Shown here in pieces: positions 54,445-63,601 of a DNA stretch of 64,000 nucleotides; positions within the stretch are counted from its first letter, which is position 1; every line of letters begins with the position of its first letter. The stretch is from the NCBI RefSeq assembly GCF_017183135.1, contig NZ_JADDXW010000001.1, positions 496,001-560,000 of the forward strand, in the 5' to 3' direction. The translations under genes were made by a program, and so were the position numbers. The notes beneath the pieces were generated by a model that was given only the letters and a program-made list of their open reading frames with translations, was not told the DNA's origin and searched no databases. The DNA comes from Aurantimonas marina (GTDB taxonomy: Bacteria > Pseudomonadota > Alphaproteobacteria > Rhizobiales > Rhizobiaceae).

Positions 54445-55374
54445 ATGAGCGACATCAAACTCTTTCGCACGACAAGCTCATCGGTCATCGAACTTCGGGG
54501 CAGCGCGGTCGCGCTGGAAAAGTCGCTCCAGTTGCTCATCGAACGCAACATGGACGCGTTTCTCGGCGTCCGATTTCTCGCTTCGGAGTTCATGACGACA
54601 AATGGCGGGCGAATGGATTCCCTCGGCATCGACGAAAACGGTTCGCCGGTCATCATCGAGTACAAACGAGCCAGCAACGAGAACGTCATCAACCAGGGGC
54701 TGTTCTATCTCGATTGGTTGATGGACCACCAACGCGACTTCGAATGGCTGGTGCTGGAGCGTTACGGGCAGGATCAAGCGAAGGCGGTGGAGTGGGGCTC
54801 GCCTCGGTTGATCTGCATCGCCGGCGACTTCACCAAGTATGACGCGCATGCGGTCAACCAGATGAACCGCAACATCGAACTCGTCCGCTACCGCCGTTTC
54901 GGCGAGGAGCTTCTGCTGTTCGAGCTGCTAACATCGACGTCCGAACGCCCGGCGCGGGACTTTTCTGGCGAGGGTACTGGACTGGGTGAACCCGTTTTGA
55001 ACCGTCCACGCTCGCGTCAGAAAACCGTCACCCAGTATCTGGCCGATGCCGACCAGGAGTTGCTCGATCTATATGAGGCGATCAAGGCGTATTTATTGGC
55101 GCTCGGCGACGACGTGCAATTGAAAACCCTCGACAACTACGTCGCCTTCCGCCGACTGAAGAATTTCGCATGTGTCGAGGTGAAACCGCAAATTCGACAC
55201 ATCAAGGTCTTCGTGAAGGTCGATCCCGATAGCGTGCAGCTTGAACCGGGTTTCACGCGCGACGTGCGCAATATCGGTCACTTCGGGACCGGCGACCTGG
55301 AAGTCATCATCACCGATAGCGCGTCGTTGGACAAAGCCAAGCCGTTGATGGATCGCAGCTACGACGGTGCCTGA
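54445..55374 (+). CDS. NucS/DUF91-like nuclease with DUF5655 domain
   Basis: 309 residues from the ATG at 54445. The first domain (to about 120) has a PD-(D/E)xK pattern: Asp58 in GRMDSLGID, then VIIEYKR with Glu72 and Lys74, and Gln84. The C-terminal domain (about 215-309) shows LKTLDNYVAFRRLKNFACVEV and KVFVKVDPDSVQLE, the DUF5655 pattern. Such proteins occur sporadically and are suspected DNA endonucleases in defence or repair, but no member is well characterised to my knowledge. The gene lies downstream of tRNA-Thr, the usual place for accessory genes. Confidence 0.82.
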   Translation: MSDIKLFRTTSSSVIELRGSAVALEKSLQLLIERNMDAFLGVRFLASEFMTTNGGRMDSLGIDENGSPVIIEYKRASNENVINQGLFYLDWLMDHQRDFEWLVLERYGQDQAKAVEWGSPRLICIAGDFTKYDAHAVNQMNRNIELVRYRRFGEELLLFELLTSTSERPARDFSGEGTGLGEPVLNRPRSRQKTVTQYLADADQELLDLYEAIKAYLLALGDDVQLKTLDNYVAFRRLKNFACVEVKPQIRHIKVFVKVDPDSVQLEPGFTRDVRNIGHFGTGDLEVIITDSASLDKAKPLMDRSYDGA

Positions 55375-55539
55375 CTGGCGCAACCAACCGATCGACTCTC
55401 GTTTGCGAAGGGCTCTCTCAAACAGTGTCCTACCAATCCGATGAGAATGTCCAGTTATTGTGCCGCAAGAGGGGAGCCGCGGCGTGACGCCTGGTGGGGT
55501 TTCAACACTGAAAAACGGACTGATACCGAAGGACTATCG

Positions 55540-55905
55540 ATGGAAGAAGAGCTTAAGCAGCTATTGCTCTGGACGACCCGGAGCATCGAAATCGTCGGGA
55601 TCATCGTCATCGTGGTTGGCACGATTACGGCGACCGTGACGTTTCTGCGCGACCGCACCGCAGGCAATGTTTCCGCCAGCTTTCACCGTTTTCGGTCCGG
55701 GCTCGGCCGCGCGATCCTGCTGGGGCTGGAATTCCTCGTCGCGGCCGACATCATCAACACGGTCGCGATCGAGCCGACCCTGGAGAGCGTTGCGGTGTTG
55801 GCAGGCATCGTCCTGATCCGAACCTTCCTCAGCTTTTCGCTCGAAGTCGAGATCGAGGGCCGCTGGCCGTGGCGCCGCGCGCAAGAGCCCCGACATCAGA
55901 ATTGA
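55540..55905 (+). CDS. DUF1622 family membrane protein
   Basis: 121 residues from the ATG at 55540; the frame is open 99 bases further upstream but without a site. Three hydrophobic stretches (VGIIVIVVGTITATVTFL, AILLGLEFLVAADIIN, SVAVLAGIVLIRTFLSF) and the connecting RFRSGLGRAI are typical of DUF1622 proteins, inner-membrane proteins of unknown role. Its tail (EVEIEGRWPWRRAQE) matches the family. Confidence 0.88.
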   Translation: MEEELKQLLLWTTRSIEIVGIIVIVVGTITATVTFLRDRTAGNVSASFHRFRSGLGRAILLGLEFLVAADIINTVAIEPTLESVAVLAGIVLIRTFLSFSLEVEIEGRWPWRRAQEPRHQN

Positions 55906-55991
55906 ACGTGACACGCAGCCGGATGTCCGCAGTTGCCAGACCATCTGCGATGCGAAGCGGAAAAGTAGCTGCAGCCCCCTCCCCGCCATCC

Positions 55992-56342
55992 ATGCTAGAC
56001 AGCCGCATGATCGCACCGCCCTTCGACTGCCAGGCCTGCGGGGCCTGCTGCTCCTATTCGCCGACATGGCCGCGCTTTTCGACCGAGGCCGAGGCCGATC
56101 TGGACAGGATTCCGGAAAAATTCGTCGCCGCCGATCTCAGCGGCATGCGTTGCGACGGCGCGCGCTGCTCGGCGCTTGTCGGCCGCGTCGGAAGCGCAAC
56201 CTCCTGCGCGATCTACGCCCTGCGCCCCCAGGTCTGTCGCGCCTGCGTTCCGGGCGGTGACGACTGTCTGATGGCGCGCCGAGCTTTCGGACTGGATGAT
56301 ACCGCGGTCACGCCGCAGGGCAACGCGGTCTGCGAGGCGTAG
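55992..56342 (+). CDS. YkgJ-type cysteine cluster protein
   Basis: 116 residues from the ATG at 55992; the ATG at 56007 is an alternative. The start FDCQACGACCSYSPTWPRF gives the conserved CxxCxxCC cluster, and further cysteines lie in CDGARCSALVG, SCAIYALRPQVCRACVP and DDCLMARR. This is the UPF0153/YkgJ family, predicted to bind a metal or Fe-S cluster. Function is unproven. It is 86 bases after the DUF1622 gene. Confidence 0.87.
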   Translation: MLDSRMIAPPFDCQACGACCSYSPTWPRFSTEAEADLDRIPEKFVAADLSGMRCDGARCSALVGRVGSATSCAIYALRPQVCRACVPGGDDCLMARRAFGLDDTAVTPQGNAVCEA

Positions 56343-56393
56343 AGCCGAGCACGGCAACGGCGAGTGTCTGGCCGCCGACATCCGCCGCGATCG

Positions 56394-56822
56394 TCAAGGC
56401 TCCCGGTAGCTCTTCGCCTTCAATTCCAAGCGGTATTGGCCCGGATATTTGATGAACAGGAGGCCGCCGCGACGTTCGGAATGGCCGGGAACGTAGTCGA
56501 GCGTGACCTCGCTGGTCTCCACCATCTTGTCGCCGTCCATCAGGCTGCCTTCGACCGTCACCTCCGCCGCGGTGGTGTCACCGCCGTTGAAAGCGCGAAA
56601 GCCTATGCGAAACCCGTTCGCCATCGTCTCGATGCGGCCGGCCGTCACTGCCAGTCGCGGCGTCCGGCCCGTCGCGCTAAACGCCTCGAACAGGATGAAG
56701 CCGATCATGGACAGCACGACCACCGCGGATACCCCGCCGACGATCCACTCGATCGGGTGCGGCTTGCCCGCCGGAGTTCCGTTGTCCGCTTCGTCCGCAT
56801 CCTCCCGCTGATCCCGGCCCAT
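56394..56822 (-). CDS. TIGR02588-type single-pass membrane protein
   Basis: 142 residues from the ATG at 56822. An N-terminal acidic stretch precedes one membrane helix (EWIVGGVSAVVVLSMIGFIL), then a periplasmic beta-domain with FRIGFRAFNGGDTTAAEVTV and YVPGHSERRGGLLF. It matches the family that regularly follows the multi-pass protein at 56834-57700. Function unknown. Eleven bases separate the two genes, so they are one operon. Confidence 0.82.
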   Translation of the reverse strand: MGRDQREDADEADNGTPAGKPHPIEWIVGGVSAVVVLSMIGFILFEAFSATGRTPRLAVTAGRIETMANGFRIGFRAFNGGDTTAAEVTVEGSLMDGDKMVETSEVTLDYVPGHSERRGGLLFIKYPGQYRLELKAKSYREP

Positions 56823-56833
56823 CGATATCTTCC

Positions 56834-57700
56834 TTACAAGATCAAGCGGGCGGCGGCGGCGCCGATCGCGGCGGGGAAGCCAAGCACGACCACGGCCCGC
56901 AGGATTTCCGGAGAGGCCACCCCGTCGGTCCGCCCAAAGGTCCACAGCACATAGAGGCTGATCAGCGCCGCGAGCACATAGCCGACCAGGGTGAAGCGCA
57001 GGAAGGCGCTCCACCAGGGCGTGCCGGGCGGCAGCGATTCCTCGCCGTGGAACTCCACCGCATAGACGAAACCTTGCATCAACAGGATCGACAGCACGAT
57101 GAGCGCGACGGCATGCCACGCGGTCATTTTGTAGGAAATGAGCACCATCTCCTCGGTCGGCGCGACATTGAGGCCGAGGAACAGCGCGCCAATGCTCATC
57201 AGGAACAGTTCGCTGGCATAGTTCACTTCCTCCGGGCCTTCGGACGGCTGCGTCTTGCCGCCGCCGAGCTGGCTGCGCCCGAGGATGGCGCCGATGCTCG
57301 CCGGAACCGCCTGAATGGCGATCTTCCCCACAATCTCGTCGAGCGGCATATCGAAGCGGAGCAGGCCGAATGTCGCCAGCACGACGGCGCTCGCGAGGAT
57401 GCCGATCCCGTAGGCGATCGCCGCGTCGCGCAGATCATCTTTCCAGTCGGAGGTTTTCTGAAAGCCGGCATGAGAGGACAACAGCGCCAGAACCGGGATG
57501 GTCAGGATCAACAGCAGCGCCAGGCGAAACCGGTCGATATAAAAGCCGAGCCACCACATCTCCATGGTCATGATCATGGGCAGCGCGAAGATCAGCGCAC
57601 CGCCGAAAGCGCGCCCCAGCCCGACGACGATTTGTCGGGGCTCGGAGCGCGGCGCGTTGCTCGGCCACCGAGGCGACGGCGGATCCTCCGCGCCCTGCAT
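56834..57700 (-). CDS. TIGR02587-type multi-pass membrane protein
   Basis: 288 residues with about seven hydrophobic segments (for example GALIFALPMIMTMEMWWLG and LALLLILTIPVLALLS). The central region has FLMSIGALFLGLNVAPTEEMVL, the most conserved block of the family. The protein is conserved with the single-pass partner and otherwise uncharacterised. Inner membrane. The pair recurs in Rhizobiales. Confidence 0.83.
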   Translation of the reverse strand: MQGAEDPPSPRWPSNAPRSEPRQIVVGLGRAFGGALIFALPMIMTMEMWWLGFYIDRFRLALLLILTIPVLALLSSHAGFQKTSDWKDDLRDAAIAYGIGILASAVVLATFGLLRFDMPLDEIVGKIAIQAVPASIGAILGRSQLGGGKTQPSEGPEEVNYASELFLMSIGALFLGLNVAPTEEMVLISYKMTAWHAVALIVLSILLMQGFVYAVEFHGEESLPPGTPWWSAFLRFTLVGYVLAALISLYVLWTFGRTDGVASPEILRAVVVLGFPAAIGAAAARLIL

Positions 57701-57880
57701 CGCTCGTCTCCTTGCAATCGCCAGCTTCCGCGCTCGGCGGCGGCGCGATGCCGCGCGACAACCGTCCCCGCATACGCAATTCTATTCCTGACCTCGTCGC
57801 GACTTCACCGGCTGCGCCCTGCTTGCCGAGCGGCTGTTGCTGCACCGGTAACGGCGGGAGAGGACCCTGTCCGCTCGTCA

Positions 57881-58243
57881 CTAAGACCGGACATCGCTCC
57901 TCGTCGCCGTTCGCATCGCGTTCGGCGTCTGCGGGAGCGGTCGCGCCCGCCGTCCTACCGCGCCCCGGCCGACGCGTGGCGGCTCGCGGCCGAACAGCTC
58001 CGCCGAAAACGGCTCCGGGGTCCACAGCGCCCGCCGCAAGGCTTCCGCCTCGTGCCGTTCGGCGTCGATGCGGTTCCAGCGCGGTTGCTCGTTCATTCGC
58101 AGGGGTTGCGGCGGATTGCGCCTGGCGAACTCCCGATTGGCCTCCGCCCAATGCTCGTGTTCGCGGCCGCTCGGACGGCCCTCCCGCTCCCAAATTTCAT
58201 AGGCAAGTCTGCGGATCGCCTCAGCGTTGTCCACCTTCACCAT
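57881..58243 (-). CDS. DUF2934-domain protein
   Basis: 120 residues from the ATG at 58243 (GGGAG upstream); the longer frame is not conserved in character. The first 40 residues (AEAIRRLAYEIWEREGRP, then HWAEANREF) are the DUF2934 motif common in alphaproteobacterial small proteins. The remaining part is basic and Arg-rich with no recognisable fold. Cytoplasmic; role unknown, possibly stress-linked as suggested for relatives. Confidence 0.75.
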   Translation of the reverse strand: MVKVDNAEAIRRLAYEIWEREGRPSGREHEHWAEANREFARRNPPQPLRMNEQPRWNRIDAERHEAEALRRALWTPEPFSAELFGREPPRVGRGAVGRRARPLPQTPNAMRTATRSDVRS

Positions 58244-58454
58244 CGCCTCGTCTCCCGATGTCAGTTGGATCGAAAATATAGTACGGCCTGAACCATCCGT
58301 AAGGACGCATGATGAAACAATATGCGCAGCCGGGAAAACGACTGCGGCAAGCCCGCCACTTGTGCTCGCGAGACTCAGCATCGGGCCAGTCGGCATCATC
58401 GCGCCGCGTTTGGCGCCGGGTCAATGGGTATTCTTGAAATGGCCCTGTCCGCGC

Positions 58455-58556
58455 TCAGCCGCTGAGGCGGGACGTCATCAAAGCCGCGACCACGAGGATC
58501 GACCACACCGCGATGGTCGCCCACAACATGCCCATTTCGGCACTTCTGTAACTCAT
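58455..58556 (-). CDS. possible 33-residue membrane microprotein
   Basis: It reads MSYRSAEMGMLWATIAVWSI and then LVVAALMTSRLSG, a single transmembrane helix with a short charged N-terminus. GAAGG lies about nine bases before the ATG. It fills part of the 426-base gap between the DUF2934 and phosphatase genes, which is otherwise empty. The size, clean hydrophobic core and ribosome site argue for a real gene, but only comparison could prove it. Confidence 0.4.
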   Translation of the reverse strand: MSYRSAEMGMLWATIAVWSILVVAALMTSRLSG

Positions 58557-58669
58557 ACGCTTTGACCTTCATGCGCCGCGTCCAGGGCGCGGGCTGACTG
58601 CCGTATCTTCGCCTTATTTAGGGCGAGGCCAGGTCTTGTCGAAGGACGAACTCGGTGGGCGGTTAACGA

Positions 58670-59365
58670 TCACCCCACCTTCGTCCGCGCGCGAAGCGTT
58701 TCCAGCACCGCCGGAACGGCGTCGACCCGGTCGACCAGCGCATCCGCGCCGAGCTCTTCCGGCATGATCGCCGTGTAGCCGCCGCGCACCGCCACAACGG
58801 CTATCCCGGCGGCCAGGGCCGCCTCGACATCGTTCTCGCTATCGCCGACGAAGACGACATCGCCAACGCCGAGGCCGAGCCGCTCGCAGGCCAGCAGCAA
58901 CAGGCCCGGCGCCGGTTTCTTCTCGGGGCCGGCGTCACCGCCGACGACCGCATCAAGAAGGTCCAGCAGGCCGAAATGGGCGAGTATCTCGCGCGTCGCC
59001 GCTTCCGGCTTGTTGGTGACAACGCCGATCGGAACACCTGCGTCGCTGAAGGCCCGCGTCGCCTCGCTGGCGCCGGCCGTCAGCGTCGTCAGTTCGGTCG
59101 CGCGCGGCTCGTAGATCGCGAGGAACCGCTCGGCGACCTTGTCGCGGCTGGCCCGGTCGATCTGTTTGCCGAGCGCCGCATAGGCCCGCTCGATCAGCTT
59201 CGGCACGCCGCCGCCGATCATTCTTGTCACCGCTTCCAGGGTGAAGGGCGGTTCGCCGTAGCTTGCCAGCGTCTGGTTGAGCGATTCGTGAATGTCGGGC
59301 GCCGAATCGATGAGCGTTCCATCCAGATCGAACAGGACCGCTTTCGGCCATGACACACCGGCCAT
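58670..59365 (-). CDS. gph: phosphoglycolate phosphatase-type HAD hydrolase
   Basis: 231 residues from the ATG at 59365, which shares one base with the stop of the preceding gene (TGATG); GGAAGGA stands at good distance. HAD motif I LFDLDGTLIDS has Asp13 and Asp15; motif II (GVVTNKP) and motif IV (VFVGDSENDVEAA) are clear. It removes phosphate from 2-phosphoglycolate or a similar small phosphate ester, including products of DNA repair. Length is typical for Gph. It is translationally coupled to the upstream thioredoxin-like gene. Confidence 0.88.
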   Translation of the reverse strand: MAGVSWPKAVLFDLDGTLIDSAPDIHESLNQTLASYGEPPFTLEAVTRMIGGGVPKLIERAYAALGKQIDRASRDKVAERFLAIYEPRATELTTLTAGASEATRAFSDAGVPIGVVTNKPEAATREILAHFGLLDLLDAVVGGDAGPEKKPAPGLLLLACERLGLGVGDVVFVGDSENDVEAALAAGIAVVAVRGGYTAIMPEELGADALVDRVDAVPAVLETLRARTKVG

Positions 59366-59922
59366 CAGGCGGCATCCTTCCATTTGATCGAACAGCCGAT
59401 CGAAGGCACCTGTTCAGCGGGGCCCTCGCCGGTTTCGGCAACCTGCTTCATGGCATTGAAGAGATCGCGCCCGGTGTCGCCCGGCGTCGCCTGCTTGCGC
59501 GAGGCGTCGATACGGCCGCGATATTGCAGGCCGAGATCGCCGTTGAAGCCGAAGAAGTCCGGCGTGCAGACGGCGCCATAGGCCCGCGCCACGCTCTGGT
59601 CCTCGTCATGGAGATAGGGGAATGGGAAGCCGTGCTCTTCGGCAAAGCGCTTCATGTTCTCGAACGAATCCTCCGGATAGGCGGAGGCATCGTTCGACGA
59701 GATGGCGACCGTGCCGATGCCGAGCTCCGCGAGTTCCTTGGCATCGCGCACCAGCCGGTCGATCACCGCTTTCACATAGGGGCAGTGATTGCAGATGAAG
59801 GCGACCAGGAGGCCGTTCGGACCCTTGTGGTCGAAGATCCGGTGGGTATTGCCGTCGACGCCGGGCAGTTCCGCGTCCACTGCCTGCCAGCCGAAATCGC
59901 AGATCGGGGGTTGTGCCGCCAT
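59365..59922 (-). CDS. thioredoxin-fold (AhpC/TSA-like) protein
   Basis: 185 residues. The redoxin fold begins GVDGNTHRIFDHKGPNGLLV and has a CxxC pair, Cys44 and Cys47, in FICNHCPYVK, followed by AISSNDASAYPEDSFENM and YGAVCTPDFFGF with the cis-proline. Proteins of this type are annotated as thioredoxin-family or alkyl hydroperoxide reductase-like; peroxide or thiol-disulphide activity is likely. There is no signal peptide, so it is cytoplasmic. Its stop codon overlaps the gph start by one base. Confidence 0.85.
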   Translation of the reverse strand: MAAQPPICDFGWQAVDAELPGVDGNTHRIFDHKGPNGLLVAFICNHCPYVKAVIDRLVRDAKELAELGIGTVAISSNDASAYPEDSFENMKRFAEEHGFPFPYLHDEDQSVARAYGAVCTPDFFGFNGDLGLQYRGRIDASRKQATPGDTGRDLFNAMKQVAETGEGPAEQVPSIGCSIKWKDAA

Positions 59923-60005
59923 GGTGAGACTCCTCCTCGCTCAAGTACCGTCCTTCGATTAAGGGCAAACCGCGCGAAAATCGAGCTGGCGCGACGACGC
60001 CCCGC

Positions 60006-60776
60006 TCAGATCGCCGACAGCCCGCCGTCGACGGGCAGGACCGCCCCCGTCATGAAACCATTGGCCGGATCGGCGGCGAACAGCACCGCGGTGACCACCT
60101 CCTCGACCTCGGCGAGCCGGCGCATCGGGATGCCGCGCACGATCCGCTTCTCCTCCTCCGAATCGGCCTCCGCGTCGTCGCCGAGCACCATCGCCGTGCG
60201 GGCGAAGGACGGACAGACGGCGTTGACCCTGATGCCGCGCCGGGCGGTCTCGGCGGCGGCCGAGCGGGTCAGGCCGACGACGCCGTGCTTGGCGGCGGCA
60301 TAGACCGACAGGAGCGGCGCGCCCTTCAGCCCGGCGACCGAGGCGACATTGACGATGGTGCCGCCCCTGCCCTCGCGTGCAAACCGGGCTTCCATCGCGG
60401 CCAATTGGTGCTTCATGGCGAAGAAGACGCCCATCAGGTCGATCGCGATCACCCGTTCCGCCTCGGCGGCATCGATGGTCGACAGACGCTTGTAGGCGTG
60501 GACGATGCCGGCATTGTTGATGGCGATGTCGAGGCCGCCGAAGCGCGCGATCGCGGTCTCGACCAGCGCTTGCGCCGTCGCCTCGCGCGAGACGTCGCCG
60601 GCAAGCGTCACGATCTCGGTATCGGGAATATCCTTGGCGGACGCCGCAAGCGCCGCGTCGTCGAGATCGGTGACGAGAAGCTTTGCCCCTTCGGCGGCAA
60701 AGGCCCTGGCGATCGAGCGGCCGAAACCACCGGCCGCGCCGGAGACAAGCACGCTCAGGCTATCGAATCGGCGCAT
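60006..60776 (-). CDS. SDR-family oxidoreductase
   Basis: 256 residues. Classical SDR features: SGAAGGFGRSIARAF (cofactor loop, 12-26), DLDDAA at the end of strand 2 for NAD preference, NNAGIVHAYKRL, the catalytic Ser in NVASVAG, YAAAK as the Tyr-x-x-x-Lys pair, and PMRRLAEVEEVVTAVLFAAD near the end. It probably acts as an NAD(H)-dependent hydroxyacyl or alcohol dehydrogenase in the acyl-CoA pathway encoded by the neighbouring genes. It starts 4 bases after the stop of the phosphotransferase gene upstream. Confidence 0.9.
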   Translation of the reverse strand: MRRFDSLSVLVSGAAGGFGRSIARAFAAEGAKLLVTDLDDAALAASAKDIPDTEIVTLAGDVSREATAQALVETAIARFGGLDIAINNAGIVHAYKRLSTIDAAEAERVIAIDLMGVFFAMKHQLAAMEARFAREGRGGTIVNVASVAGLKGAPLLSVYAAAKHGVVGLTRSAAAETARRGIRVNAVCPSFARTAMVLGDDAEADSEEEKRIVRGIPMRRLAEVEEVVTAVLFAADPANGFMTGAVLPVDGGLSAI

Positions 60777-60780
60777 CGGG

Positions 60781-61824
60781 TCAGCCCTCGTCCCGGATGA
60801 GCTCGACGGCGAGGCCTGCGATCACCGGAACGCTGCGGCCGTAGGACTTGGCCTTCTCCGGATTGGAGGCGTTGCCCTGGGTATAGCGCTTGAAGACGCC
60901 TTGCAGGATCGCAGCCAGACGGAAGAACGAGAAGGCGAGATAGAACGGCCAGTTGTCGATGCCCTTGAGCCCGCGCCGCTCGCAATAATGGGCGACATAT
61001 TGCGCTTCGGTCGGGATGCCCAGCGACGACCGGTCGGCATCGCCGAGCCCCTTGAACGAGCCGACATGCGGCAACCGCCACTGCATGCACTGATAGGCCA
61101 GATCGGCAAGCGGATGGCCGAGGGTCGAGAGCTCCCAGTCGAGGATCGCCAGGATCTCCGGCTTGTCCTTACGAAACATGATGTTGTCGAGCCGGTAGTC
61201 GCCATGCACGAGGCTGGTCGCGCCGTCGTCCTCCGGCAAATTCTCCTCTAGCCAGTCGATCAGTGTGTCCATGTCATCGATCTCGTCAGTCTTGGACTGG
61301 CGATACTGCTCCGACCAACGCGACAATTGCCGATCGAAGTAATTGCCCGGCCGGCCGAAATCCGACAGCCCCACCGCCGCGACATCGACCGAATGCAATG
61401 CGGCGAGGGCCGCGTTCATCGCGTCGTAGATCGCGCCGCGCTCCTCCGCGTCGAGCTCCGGAAGCAAGGGGTCCCAAAAAATCCGACCGTCGAGATGCTC
61501 CATGACGAAGAAGGTGCGGCCGAGCGGCGAATCAGAGCCATTCGCCAGATGCAGCATCTTCGGCACCGGCACGTCGGTGCCGGCGAGCGCCTTCATCACC
61601 TTGAATTCCCGGTCCACCTGATGGGCGGATTTCAGCAGCTCTCCCGGCGGCTTGGCGCGCAGAACATAGGTACCGCTCGCCGCGTCGAGGCGAAAGGTCG
61701 GGTTCGACTGGCCGGCCTGGAACTTGACGACCTGCTCAAGGCCCGCGAATCCCTCGATATGAGATTCGAGATAGGCACCGAGCGCCGCTTCGTCGATGGT
61801 CTGGTCGTCCGTTTCCTCGCTCAT
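60781..61824 (-). CDS. APH-fold phosphotransferase (acyl-CoA dehydrogenase-associated type)
   Basis: 347 residues. The kinase-like fold has VKFQAGQSNPTFRLDA as the nucleotide-binding start, the catalytic loop LVHGDYRLDNIMFR (Asp and Asn) and the metal-binding AILDWELSTLGHPLADLAY. This is the ACAD10/ACAD11-type phosphotransferase family, which in animals is fused to acyl-CoA dehydrogenases and phosphorylates 4-hydroxyacyl-CoAs. In this operon it may prepare 4-hydroxy acids for beta-oxidation; that is an inference from neighbours and family. It lies 10 bases downstream of the thiolase gene. Confidence 0.88.
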   Translation of the reverse strand: MSEETDDQTIDEAALGAYLESHIEGFAGLEQVVKFQAGQSNPTFRLDAASGTYVLRAKPPGELLKSAHQVDREFKVMKALAGTDVPVPKMLHLANGSDSPLGRTFFVMEHLDGRIFWDPLLPELDAEERGAIYDAMNAALAALHSVDVAAVGLSDFGRPGNYFDRQLSRWSEQYRQSKTDEIDDMDTLIDWLEENLPEDDGATSLVHGDYRLDNIMFRKDKPEILAILDWELSTLGHPLADLAYQCMQWRLPHVGSFKGLGDADRSSLGIPTEAQYVAHYCERRGLKGIDNWPFYLAFSFFRLAAILQGVFKRYTQGNASNPEKAKSYGRSVPVIAGLAVELIRDEG

Positions 61825-61834
61825 GACCCGCCGC

Positions 61835-63037
61835 TCACAAGACTTCGAACAGGCCGGCGGCGCCCATGCCGCCGCCGACGCACATGGTCACGACGACCCA
61901 GCGCACGCCGCGACGCTTGCCTTCGATCAGCGCATGGCCGGTCATCCGGGCACCGGACATGCCGTAAGGATGGCCGATCGAGATCGCGCCACCGTCGACA
62001 TTGAGGATGTCGTTCGGAATGCCGAGCTTGTCGCGGCAGTAGAGCGCCTGGCTGGCGAAGGCCTCGTTCAACTCCCAAAGGCCGATGTCGCCGACCTTGA
62101 GGCCGTTCTTCTCCAGGAGCTTCGGCACGGCGAAGACAGGTCCGATGCCCATCTCGTCCGGGTCGCAGCCGGCGACCGCTATGCCGGCATAGCGCCCGAG
62201 CGGCTGAAGCCCGCGCTTTTCGGCGTCCCTTGCCTCCATCAGCACTGCGGCCGAAGCGCCGTCGGACAGCTGCGAGGCATTGCCGGCGGTGATGAAGCGT
62301 CCTTCTTTCACCTCCTGCCCGTCCTTGAAGACGGGTTGCAGCTTTTCGAGATCGGCCAGGGTCGTCTGCGGGCGATTGCCCTCGTCGCGGTCAAGCGTCA
62401 CCTCCCGGTCAGAGATTTCACCGGTTTCCCTGTCCTTGACCTTCATCGTCGCGGCCATCGGTACGATCTCGTCGTCGACGCGCCCGGCGACCTGGGCCTC
62501 GGCCGTCCGCTGCTGCGACTGCAGCGCATACGCATCCTGCGCCTCGCGTGAAATGCCGTAGCGGTCCGCGACGATCTCGGCGGTCTCCAGCATCGACATG
62601 TAAAGGTCCGGCCGGTGTTCCCGCAGCCAGGGGTCAACCCCGCGAAACAGGTTCATCTTGTCGTTCTGGACCAGCGAAACCGACTCCAGTCCGCCGCCGA
62701 CGGCGACCGTCATGTTGTCGAGAACGATCTGCTTCGCCGCCACGGCGATCCCCATCAGGCCGGACGCGCATTGCCGGTCCAGCGTCATGCCGGCGACGCT
62801 TGTGGGCAGTCCGGCGCGGAGCGCGCATTGGCGCGCTATGTTGGTACCGGTTGAACCCTGCTGCAAAGCGGCGCCCATCACCACATCCTCGATCTCCCCC
62901 GGAGCGACGCCGGCCCGCTCGACCGCGTGGCGAATGGCATGTGCGCCGAGGGCCTGCGCCTGGGTGTCGTTGAAGGCGCCACGATAGGCTTTGCCGATCG
63001 GCGTGCGCGCCGTCGACACGATGACCGCTTCTCTCAT
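61835..63037 (-). CDS. acetyl-CoA C-acyltransferase (thiolase)
   Basis: 400 residues. The nucleophile Cys90 is in [10 protein letters not shown], and the second catalytic pair lies in [15 protein letters not shown]-like and [14 protein letters not shown] segments, with the CoA-loop [17 protein letters not shown]. The start [19 protein letters not shown] is standard for the family. It cleaves 3-oxoacyl-CoA to acetyl-CoA and shortened acyl-CoA (or the reverse). It is placed between the MaoC hydratase and the phosphotransferase genes, 51 and 10 bases away, and is part of one minus-strand operon. Confidence 0.94.
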   Translation of the reverse strand: MREAVIVSTARTPIGKAYRGAFNDTQAQALGAHAIRHAVERAGVAPGEIEDVVMGAALQQGSTGTNIARQCALRAGLPTSVAGMTLDRQCASGLMGIAVAAKQIVLDNMTVAVGGGLESVSLVQNDKMNLFRGVDPWLREHRPDLYMSMLETAEIVADRYGISREAQDAYALQSQQRTAEAQVAGRVDDEIVPMAATMKVKDRETGEISDREVTLDRDEGNRPQTTLADLEKLQPVFKDGQEVKEGRFITAGNASQLSDGASAAVLMEARDAEKRGLQPLGRYAGIAVAGCDPDEMGIGPVFAVPKLLEKNGLKVGDIGLWELNEAFASQALYCRDKLGIPNDILNVDGGAISIGHPYGMSGARMTGHALIEGKRRGVRWVVVTMCVGGGMGAAGLFEVL

Positions 63038-63088
63038 GGCGGGGCTGCCCTTTCTTCTTTTCGACTATCGTTCGGTTGCGGGCTGAAA

Positions 63089-63601
63089 TCAGTCCGACGG
63101 CGGCTCCAGCACGGCGAGCGTGATCCAGTGGGCCGTCAGCGCAGGCTTCGTCGCACCCTCGATCTCGACCGTCGCGTCCCACGCGGTCTGGAGGCTCACG
63201 GCGCGCTCGGTCAACCCGATCATCCTGAAGCGACCGCGCACGCGCTGTCCGGCCTTGACCGGATTGAGGAAGCGGACGCGCTCGAAGCCATAATTGATGC
63301 CCATCTTCGTGGTCTCGACGCCCGGCAGCGCATCGTAGGCGAGCGGCGACAACAGCGACAATGTCAGGAAGCCATGGGCGATCGTCCCGCCGAACGGCGT
63401 TTCGGCCTTGGCGCGCTCGGGATCGACATGGATGAACTGGTGATCGTGGGTCGCCGTCGCGAAAGTATCGATCATCGCCTGATCGACGGTCACCCAGTCG
63501 GAGACGAACGCCTCACCGTCGAGATGCGCGCGATAGACGTCGAGCGGCACGAGGCGCGCCCTGAGCGCCGCTTCGGTCGCGGCGACGGAATCCAGTCCCA
63601 T
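63089..63601 (-). CDS. MaoC-family (R)-specific enoyl-CoA hydratase
   Basis: 170 residues from the ATG at 63601, which overlaps the stop of the SDR gene by one base (TGATG). The hot-dog fold carries the hydratase-2 motif: ATHDHQFIHVDPERAKAE with the catalytic Asp and His, followed by FGGTIAHGFLTLSLLSPLAY. It hydrates 2-enoyl-CoA with R stereochemistry. With the SDR, thiolase and phosphotransferase it forms an acyl-CoA degradation unit. Confidence 0.9.
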   Translation of the reverse strand: MGLDSVAATEAALRARLVPLDVYRAHLDGEAFVSDWVTVDQAMIDTFATATHDHQFIHVDPERAKAETPFGGTIAHGFLTLSLLSPLAYDALPGVETTKMGINYGFERVRFLNPVKAGQRVRGRFRMIGLTERAVSLQTAWDATVEIEGATKPALTAHWITLAVLEPPSD

